Shown: one piece after another, positions 58,504-64,000 of the stretch | How positions within the stretch are numbered: position 1 is the first letter of the stretch | How the letters are laid out: each line of letters begins with the position of its first letter | NCBI GenBank assembly: GCA_904394705.1 | Contig: CAJFNJ010000039.1 | Span: forward strand, 1 to 64,000 | Direction of reading: 5' to 3' | DNA length: 64,000 nt | Source: Avimicrobium caecorum | GTDB lineage: Bacteria; Bacillota; Clostridia; Oscillospirales; Ruminococcaceae | Notes under the pieces: model-generated | What the model was told of the DNA's origin: nothing | Databases searched by the model: none | Seen by the model: the letters and a program-made list of their open reading frames with translations, nothing else | Program-made: the position numbers and the translations under genes

Positions 58504-59838
58504 ATGGATTCGCTGTATCTTGCATTGGGGCTCTTCTTCCTCTATTCCTTCTTCGGATGGCTGGCTGAAGTTGCCTTCTCGGCTGTGAGCCGCAAAAAGT
58601 TTGTCAATACCGGTTTCCTCACCGGCCCGGTCTGTCCCATCTATGGCGTGGGCATCCTGTTTATCCTGCGCTTCCTGGAACCGCTGCGGAATGACCTGTT
58701 CTTCCTCTTTGTGGGCAGTACCGTAGTTGCCACCGTGCTGGAATATGCCACCAACCGCTTTCTGGAAGGCCTCACCGGTACCAAGTGGTGGGATTACAGC
58801 CGGTTCCGCTTCCACTTCGGCGGCTATGTCTGCCTGCCGTTTTCCGCCTTCTGGGGCGCGGGCGCTGTGGCCATCGTCCGCTGGATCAACCCCCTGGTTG
58901 TCCGGCTGGTGCAGCTGATCCCCGTTCCCATCGGCCGGGTGATCCTGCTGGGCTGTGTGATCCTGCTCGGCCTGGACCTGCTTGCCACCGCCGGCACTAT
59001 GGTGCGGATGCGCCGTCAGTTTGCCCTCACCCCCGAGCAGATGGAGGCCCTGGAACAGGCTGCCAGCCTCCCGAGACGGCTCAGCGAAGCCATCCTCGGA
59101 CGCATCCAGCGCCGTATGGAGCGCACCGTTCCCCAGCTCTCCCGGCATGAGGAAGCTGCCCGGGCTTTCCGGGAACACCAGGAAGCTGCCAGCGGCGTCT
59201 TTGCCTATGGCTGCGGCTTCTATAAGCTGGTGTGGCTCTTCGGCATCGGCGCTTTCCTGGGGGACATCATCGAAACCATCTACTGCCATGCCACCGCAGG
59301 GGTGTGGATGAGCCGCAGCAGTGTGCTGTACGGTCCGTTCAGCATCGTGTGGGGACTGGGCGCCGTACTGATGACCGTCATGCTCGAACGCCTCCGCCAC
59401 CGGGACAGCGTTGCTGTCTTTCTGGCAGGCACCGTCCTGGGCGGTGTGTATGAATATGTGTGCAGCGTCTTTACCGAAGTGATGTTCGGAACTGTGTTCT
59501 GGGATTACAGCGCCTTCAAATTCAACCTCGGCGGACGCATCAACCTGCTCTACTGCTTCTTCTGGGGCATGGCGGCAGTGGTGTGGATCAAGGGAGTCTA
59601 TCCCTTCCTGTCCGACCGCATCGAACGCCTTCCCATCCGGCTGGGTCGGGTGCTCACCTGGGTCTTTGTGGTGTTCATGTCGGTGAATATCACCCTGTCC
59701 GGCCTGGCTCTGGCCCGGTATTCCCAGCGGGCTTCGGGTGTGGATACACCGCCCACTGCCCTGAGTACCTTCCTGGACGAACACTATCCCGATGAGCGGA
59801 TGCGGCGGGTCTATCCCAATGCTGTCCACACCGACTGA
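58504..59838 (+). CDS. Duplicated CmpB-type (ABC_trans_CmpB) membrane protein
   Basis: 444 residues with about nine to ten membrane helices. Two halves repeat the same pattern. First half: FLTGPVCPIYGVGILFIL, then VLEYATNRFLEGLTGTKWWD and FHFGGYVCLPFSAFWG. Second half: SVLYGPFSIVWGLGAVLMTV, then VYEYVCSVFTEVMFGTVFWD and FNLGGRINLLYCFFWG. They are joined by a basic cytoplasmic helical region (about 165-235). This is the family annotated as putative ABC transporter type IV or CmpB, normally single-domain. No ATPase partner is adjacent. ATG follows AAGGAG by eight bases. Confidence 0.82.
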   Translation: MDSLYLALGLFFLYSFFGWLAEVAFSAVSRKKFVNTGFLTGPVCPIYGVGILFILRFLEPLRNDLFFLFVGSTVVATVLEYATNRFLEGLTGTKWWDYSRFRFHFGGYVCLPFSAFWGAGAVAIVRWINPLVVRLVQLIPVPIGRVILLGCVILLGLDLLATAGTMVRMRRQFALTPEQMEALEQAASLPRRLSEAILGRIQRRMERTVPQLSRHEEAARAFREHQEAASGVFAYGCGFYKLVWLFGIGAFLGDIIETIYCHATAGVWMSRSSVLYGPFSIVWGLGAVLMTVMLERLRHRDSVAVFLAGTVLGGVYEYVCSVFTEVMFGTVFWDYSAFKFNLGGRINLLYCFFWGMAAVVWIKGVYPFLSDRIERLPIRLGRVLTWVFVVFMSVNITLSGLALARYSQRASGVDTPPTALSTFLDEHYPDERMRRVYPNAVHTD

Positions 59839-59921
59839 CCGCTCCGGCAGATTGCCTTAAAATCTGCTTATTCCGGGACGGAACTTCTATGGAAATTTCG
59901 TCCGGAATCCGCAATTTTTTA

Positions 59922-59950
59922 TAGACAAATGGCGGATGGGAGAGTATAAT
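59922..59950 (+). promoter_or_regulatory. Promoter of the pyr operon
   Basis: TAGACA, 17-base spacer, perfect TATAAT. Confidence 0.75.
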
Positions 59951-60117
59951 AAGGACAAAGCAAAACCTTTAAGTTGGTCCCGTGAGGCTGACAAGGAATC
60001 GGCTGCGTCGAATAGAGAACAGATCCTGTACGGAACACCGGGGAAGTTTCCCGGGATTCCGGAGTGATTTTGGATAGCTGAAGCCTTATCTGCCATGCGG
60101 ATAAGGCTTTTTCTTTT
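59951..60117 (+). promoter_or_regulatory. PyrR-dependent attenuator leader
   Basis: A leader of about 165 bases. CCTTTAAG...GTCCCGTGAGGCTGACAAGG at 59966-59995 matches the conserved PyrR-binding loop (anti-antiterminator) of Firmicute pyr operons. A terminator stem follows at 60081-60117 (AAGCCTTATC, loop, GATAAGGCTT, T run). With UMP or UTP bound, PyrR would hold the loop and favour termination; otherwise an antiterminator forms. The coupling of this leader to pyrR as first gene supports autoregulation. Confidence 0.85.
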
Positions 60118-60145
60118 TGCAGCCGGAGGGGAGGAAACCGCAGTT

Positions 60146-60670
60146 ATGGCGGAAAAAACCGTAATTATGGACGCCCAGGCCATCAGCCGGGCAATTACCC
60201 GGATCTCCTTTGAGATCGTAGAGCGCAACCGGGGTGCGGAGGATCTGTGTCTGATCGGCATCCGCAGCGGCGGCGCCGTACTGGCCCGTCGGATCGCTGA
60301 CCGCATCGGAGAGATCGAAAACCGTCCGGTGGAATGCGGGGAACTGGACATCACCCTGTTCCGGGACGACGGCAGCGCGCCGGAGGGCTATGAGGACCAT
60401 TCCCGCCTGGATTTCTCCATTGACGGGAAGCGTGTGGTGCTCATCGATGATGTGATCTATACCGGACGCAGTGTCCGGGCTGCCATCGATGCCATTATGA
60501 GCCGGGGACGCCCCCGGAACATCCAGCTGGCGATCCTGGTGGACCGGGGTCACCGGGAGCTGCCCATCCGGGCGGACTTCATCGGCAAGAACCTGCCCAC
60601 CTCCAAGGAGGAGATGGTGGAGGTCCAGGCAGACGGCGGTCCTGAGGACTGTGTAGCTATTGTAAAGTGA
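60146..60670 (+). CDS. pyrR: Bifunctional pyr operon regulator/uracil phosphoribosyltransferase
   Basis: 174 residues. The PRPP-binding site is RVVLIDDVIYTGRSVRAA (about 97-114), and LIGIRSGGAVLARRIAD is the family flexible-loop region. PyrR binds the leader RNA just upstream and senses UMP/UTP. ATG 60146 follows GGAGGGGAGG. The next gene begins within about 15 bases of its stop. Confidence 0.95.
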   Translation: MAEKTVIMDAQAISRAITRISFEIVERNRGAEDLCLIGIRSGGAVLARRIADRIGEIENRPVECGELDITLFRDDGSAPEGYEDHSRLDFSIDGKRVVLIDDVIYTGRSVRAAIDAIMSRGRPRNIQLAILVDRGHRELPIRADFIGKNLPTSKEEMVEVQADGGPEDCVAIVK

Positions 60671-60684
60671 CAGGAGGGAAGATT

Positions 60685-61959
60685 TTGAGCAGTATCCTGA
60701 TTCGCAATGCCCGGGTACTTTCCCCGGCAAATGACCTTGACCGTGTGATGAATGTCTATGTGGAAAACGGCGTCATCACCGAACTGGACAGCACCCGCAC
60801 CCAGGCGGACACCGTCCTGGAGGCAGACGGTCTGGTGCTGGCTCCCGGTCTGGTGGATATGCATGTCCATCTGCGGGACCCGGGCCTGACCTATAAGGAG
60901 GATATCCTCACCGGCTGTGAAGCAGCAGCCCGGGGCGGATTCACCTCGGTGGTATGCATGCCCAATACCAATCCCCCCATTGATAATACCGATACCATCC
61001 GCTACATTCTGAAAAAGGCGGAACATGCCAAAGCCCGGGTCTATCCGGTGTGCACCATCACCCGGGGCATGAAGGGCACCGAGCTCAGCGATTTTGCGGC
61101 GCTGAAGGCAGCCGGAGCGGTTGCCGCCAGTGATGACGGCAAGCCGGTAGCCAATGCCGCAGTGATGCAGGCGGGTATGGAAGCCTGCTACAAGCTGGAT
61201 CTGCCGGTGGTGAGCCACTGCGAGGATCTGGACATCATCGCCGGAGGCATCATCAACAAGGGCGCTGTGTCCGAGGCGCTGGGGGTCAAGGGTATGGACC
61301 GCACCAGTGAGGACACCATCACTGCCCGGGAAGTGACCCTGGCAGAGAGCACCGGCACCCGCATCCATATCTGCCATGTGTCCACCGAAACTTCGGTGGC
61401 GCTGATCCGGGACGCCAAGAAGCGGGGCGTACAGGTCACCTGCGAGAGCGCTCCCCACTATATGCTGCTCACCGACAAGGAACTGCTGCGGCGGGACGCC
61501 AACTGGCGCATGAATCCCCCGCTCCGGGAACAGCGGGACTGCGAAGCCATCATCGAGGGCTTCTGCGATGGGACCATCGATGCGATGATCACCGACCACG
61601 CTCCCCACTCCCCGGAGGAGAAGGCCGACTTTGAAAAGGCCCCCAATGGCATCATCGGCCTGGAAACCAGCTTCGCAGCCAGCTGCACGGCTCTGGTGGC
61701 CTCGGGCCGGATGAGCCTGGCCCGGCTCATTGAACTGATGAGCGTCAATCCCTGCCGGATTCTTTCGATTCCCGGCGGCGAGATCAGGGTGGGCGGCCCG
61801 GCAGACCTGGTGCTGCTGGCCCCGGAGGAGCGCTGGACCTTCACCGAGGCAGACATCGGCTCCAAGTCCCGGAACACCCCGTTCCTGGGCACCGAATTCA
61901 CCGGCCGGGTACACTGCACCATCAAGGGCGGCGAGATCACCTGGCAGCTCAAGAAGTAA
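60685..61959 (+). CDS. pyrC: Dihydroorotase, class I
   Basis: 424 residues of the amidohydrolase superfamily. Metal ligands are visible in DMHVHLRDPG (about 57-66), SHCEDLD, HICHVS and ITDHAPHS; GFTSVVCMPNTNP is a family marker. It closes carbamoyl aspartate to dihydroorotate. Start TTG 60685 is placed by AGGAGGG eight bases upstream; an earlier in-frame GTG overlaps the pyrR stop. Confidence 0.95.
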   Translation: MSSILIRNARVLSPANDLDRVMNVYVENGVITELDSTRTQADTVLEADGLVLAPGLVDMHVHLRDPGLTYKEDILTGCEAAARGGFTSVVCMPNTNPPIDNTDTIRYILKKAEHAKARVYPVCTITRGMKGTELSDFAALKAAGAVAASDDGKPVANAAVMQAGMEACYKLDLPVVSHCEDLDIIAGGIINKGAVSEALGVKGMDRTSEDTITAREVTLAESTGTRIHICHVSTETSVALIRDAKKRGVQVTCESAPHYMLLTDKELLRRDANWRMNPPLREQRDCEAIIEGFCDGTIDAMITDHAPHSPEEKADFEKAPNGIIGLETSFAASCTALVASGRMSLARLIELMSVNPCRILSIPGGEIRVGGPADLVLLAPEERWTFTEADIGSKSRNTPFLGTEFTGRVHCTIKGGEITWQLKK

Positions 61960-62014
61960 GCGGACACGCCCTGGCGTGTGATCATAAAGACTGACAAGAC
62001 GGAGGAGAAGAATT

Positions 62015-62944
62015 ATGTCATTTGACCGACTGATCCGAAAGATCGTGGAAACCAAGAACCCCACCGTAGTGGGTCTGGACCCCAAGCTGGAATATATCCC
62101 CGAAGAACTGAAGGCAGAGGCCTATGCCAAGTACGGCAAGACTCTGGAAGGCGCTGCTGAAGCCATTCTCAGCTTCAACAAGGGCATTATCGATGCCATC
62201 TGTGATGTGGTTCCCGCCGTCAAGCCCCAGTGCGCTTTCTATGAGCGGTTCGGCTGGCAGGGCATGAAGGCACTGGCTGAAACCATTGCCTATGCCAAGG
62301 AAAAGGGCATGTTCGTCATCATCGACGGCAAGCGCAACGACATCGGCTCCACCATGACTGCCTATGCAGTGGCCCACCTGGGCGATGTGGAGGTGGAAGG
62401 CGAGGTTTACACTCCCTTCGGCGGCGATGCCCTCACTGTAAACGGCTATCTGGGCACCGATGGTATCTCTCCGCTCACCGATATCTGCGTCAAGAAGGAC
62501 GCCGGTATCTTTGTACTGGTCAAGACTTCCAACCCCTCTTCCGGCGAGCTGCAGGACCGCAGCCTGGAAGGCCGTCCCCTCTACGCCGCCATGGGCGAGA
62601 TGTGCGAGAAGTGGGGCGAGAGCTGCATGGGCGAGCTGGGTTACTCGGCTGTGGGCGCTGTGGTAGGCGCTACCTATCCCGAGCAGCTGGCTGAGATGCG
62701 CAAGGCCATGCCGCACACCTTCCTGCTGGTACCCGGCTATGGTGCCCAGGGCGGCGGCGCCAAGGATGTCATCGGCGCCTTTGATGAGAAGGGCCTCGGT
62801 GCCATCGTCAACTCCTCCCGTGCGGTTCTCACTGCCTGGCAGAAGCAGAACCGTCCCGGCAGTGAATATGCCGCTGCCGCCCGGGACGAGGCGATCCGTA
62901 TGCGGGACGACATCACCCAGTACCTTCCCGAAATCCGACTCTAA
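62015..62944 (+). CDS. pyrF: Orotidine-5'-phosphate decarboxylase (type 2)
   Basis: 309 residues, the longer PyrF type 2. VVGLDPKLEYIPEEL near the start and the catalytic FVIIDGKRNDIGSTM (Lys-Asp network) are present, with LVPGYGAQGGG and VNSSRAVL at the phosphate site. Produces UMP. GGAGGAG site upstream; 55 bases after pyrC. Confidence 0.96.
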   Translation: MSFDRLIRKIVETKNPTVVGLDPKLEYIPEELKAEAYAKYGKTLEGAAEAILSFNKGIIDAICDVVPAVKPQCAFYERFGWQGMKALAETIAYAKEKGMFVIIDGKRNDIGSTMTAYAVAHLGDVEVEGEVYTPFGGDALTVNGYLGTDGISPLTDICVKKDAGIFVLVKTSNPSSGELQDRSLEGRPLYAAMGEMCEKWGESCMGELGYSAVGAVVGATYPEQLAEMRKAMPHTFLLVPGYGAQGGGAKDVIGAFDEKGLGAIVNSSRAVLTAWQKQNRPGSEYAAAARDEAIRMRDDITQYLPEIRL

Positions 62945-62971
62945 TTCCCAGACACAGGAGGTCTTTTGAGT

Positions 62972-64000
62972 ATGAGCGAAAATCGTAAATCTGCCGCGCT
63001 GATTCTGGCCGACGGGACTGTTTACCGGGGTGTGAGCTTCGGCGCTGCCGGCACTGTCTTTGGTGAGATTGTATTCACCACCGGTGTATCCGGCTTCCAG
63101 GAAACCCTGACTGATCCCTCCAATTTTGGTCAGATCGTGGTGCAGACCTTCCCGTCTGTGGGCGGCTACGGCGTCAACAAGGACGACTATGCCTCCGACC
63201 GCTGCCATCTCAGCGGCTATGTGGTACGCAGCGTCACCGAGCTGCCTTCCAACTACAAGATGACCGAAACCCTGGGTCAGTTCGTGACTGAGCAGGGCGT
63301 TGTGGGCATCGAAGATGTGGATACCCGTGCCATCACCCGGCATATCCGGGACTTCGGTTCCATGAACGCCATGATCTCCACCGAGCATCTGGAGCCCACC
63401 GCTGAGGTGCTGGAACAGATCCGCTCCTGGAAGATGGAAAAGGCTGTGGAAAGCGTTGTGTCTGCCGGCGGCGAGTACCCGGCAGCAGAGGAGAAGAAGC
63501 ATGTCTGCATGGTGGACTTCGGCCGGAGAAACGGCTCGGTGGCTGCCCTTAACCACTATGGCATCGGCGTGACTGTCCTGCCCTGCACCACTCCGGCGGA
63601 GGAGCTGCTGGCAGTGAAGTGCGATGGCTATGTCCTCTCCGAGGGCCCCGGCGATCCCGCTGCCTGTGAGAAGTATCTGCCGGCAGTCAAGGCTCTGATG
63701 GAGTCGGGCAGATCGGTACTGGGCCTGGGGCTGGGTCACCAGCTCATGGCACTGAGCCAGGGCGCTGCCTGTGAAAAGCTGCTCCATGGTCACCGGGGTG
63801 CCAACCAGCCGGTGAAGAACCTGGAGACCGGTCATGTGTATGTCACCACCCAGAACCACAGCTATGCGGTCAAGGCGGACAGCCTGCCGGCTTTTGCAAA
63901 GGTCACTGAAAAGAACCTCAACGATGATACCACTGCCGCCATTGTCTATGATGGAATGCCGGCCTTCTCGGTACAGTACAATCCCGAGAGTGTGGTAGGC
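62972..64000 (+). CDS. carA: Carbamoyl-phosphate synthase small subunit with inactive amidotransferase site (partial)
   Basis: 343 residues are visible; the gene runs off the right edge. The N-terminal CarA domain is well conserved (FGEIVFTTGVSGFQETLTDP, VVGIEDVDTRAITRHIRDFG). The class I amidotransferase domain keeps its shape (YVLSEGPGDPAACEKYLPA, TTQNHSYAV), but the nucleophile elbow reads LGLG253-LGHQ where active enzymes have GICLGHQ. The catalytic His position reads QYN337-PE where they have HPE. Both Cys and His of the triad are lost while Glu339 stays. So glutamine hydrolysis should be impossible, and the synthase would depend on free ammonia. ATG 62972 follows AGGAGG. It lies 27 bases after pyrF in the PyrR-controlled operon; carB should follow outside the window. 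Confidence 0.92.
   Translation, partial: MSENRKSAALILADGTVYRGVSFGAAGTVFGEIVFTTGVSGFQETLTDPSNFGQIVVQTFPSVGGYGVNKDDYASDRCHLSGYVVRSVTELPSNYKMTETLGQFVTEQGVVGIEDVDTRAITRHIRDFGSMNAMISTEHLEPTAEVLEQIRSWKMEKAVESVVSAGGEYPAAEEKKHVCMVDFGRRNGSVAALNHYGIGVTVLPCTTPAEELLAVKCDGYVLSEGPGDPAACEKYLPAVKALMESGRSVLGLGLGHQLMALSQGAACEKLLHGHRGANQPVKNLETGHVYVTTQNHSYAVKADSLPAFAKVTEKNLNDDTTAAIVYDGMPAFSVQYNPESVVG

Overview
This window is a GC-rich, densely packed, AGGAGG-type Shine-Dalgarno bacterial chromosome segment. Gene content and order (PyrR-attenuated pyr genes, greA-lysS, a CopA/CsoR copper operon, FtsEX beside an M23 hydrolase, DUF3795, C_GCAxxG and DUF4830 proteins, rubrerythrin) suggest an anaerobic Firmicute of class Clostridia, most like gut Oscillospirales/Ruminococcaceae. 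No rRNA, tRNA, CRISPR array or prophage was seen. The left edge holds the last part of a serine recombinase, so the window begins at the end of an integrated element.

Layout. 1-0.6 kb: recombinase tail and element border. 0.6-2.3 kb: a glycosyltransferase whose start codon region looks frameshifted, and a small unknown gene. 2.6-8.8 kb: a sugar or phosphodiester ABC importer (ATPase, two permeases, lipoprotein binding protein) interleaved with two PHP-family phosphoesterases. 8.9-10.4 kb: YitT membrane protein and a CoA-binding protein. 10.5-17.4 kb: a Crp/Fnr-type regulator followed by a permease, an intracellular gamma-glutamyltransferase, a YoaK protein, the dipeptidase PepD and a RidA protein, which reads as a small-peptide/gamma-glutamyl utilisation region. 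17.5-20.1 kb (minus): class I glutamine-amidotransferase-like hydrolase, AI-2E-type permease and lipoprotein. 20.3-24.1 kb: HAD phosphatase, C_GCAxxG protein, an unknown nuclease-like protein, tRNA CCA-adding enzyme and sirtuin. 24.1-28.5 kb: small membrane protein, Ig-like lipoprotein, 8-oxoguanine glycosylase with a CzrA-like repressor, then a 590-base non-coding stretch with a large dyad over a promoter. 28.7-34.9 kb: rlmB, a 992-residue pseudo-P-type ATPase with a disordered Arg/Asp/Tyr tail, and a divergent EF-G paralogue. 35-38.4 kb (minus): copper operon copA-copZ-csoR in which copZ is fused in frame to copA. 38.5-42.4 kb: DUF3795, then pgk-tpiA-gpmI. 42.6-49.4 kb: mixed small genes, regulators, rubrerythrin, kinase, pseudouridine synthase and a MATE exporter. 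49.9-55.5 kb: PucR/CdaR-type regulator, ftsE, ftsX, M23 hydrolase and S41 protease, a cell-wall remodelling block. 55.7-59.8 kb: greA, lysS (with an added tRNA-binding domain) and a duplicated CmpB-type membrane protein. 59.9-64 kb: PyrR-controlled leader, pyrR, pyrC, pyrF and the start of carA.

The most unusual observations are (1) a carA whose amidotransferase domain has lost both the catalytic Cys and His, (2) a P-type-ATPase-like membrane protein lacking the DKTGT and GDGxND motifs and carrying a 400-residue repetitive charged tail, (3) a copA-copZ fusion that keeps a perfect internal ribosome binding site, (4) an EF-G paralogue with altered G3 and G4 motifs, and (5) a nested 63-base dyad overlapping a near-consensus promoter. 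Three conserved-looking proteins in one 64 kb window have lost residues their families normally need.
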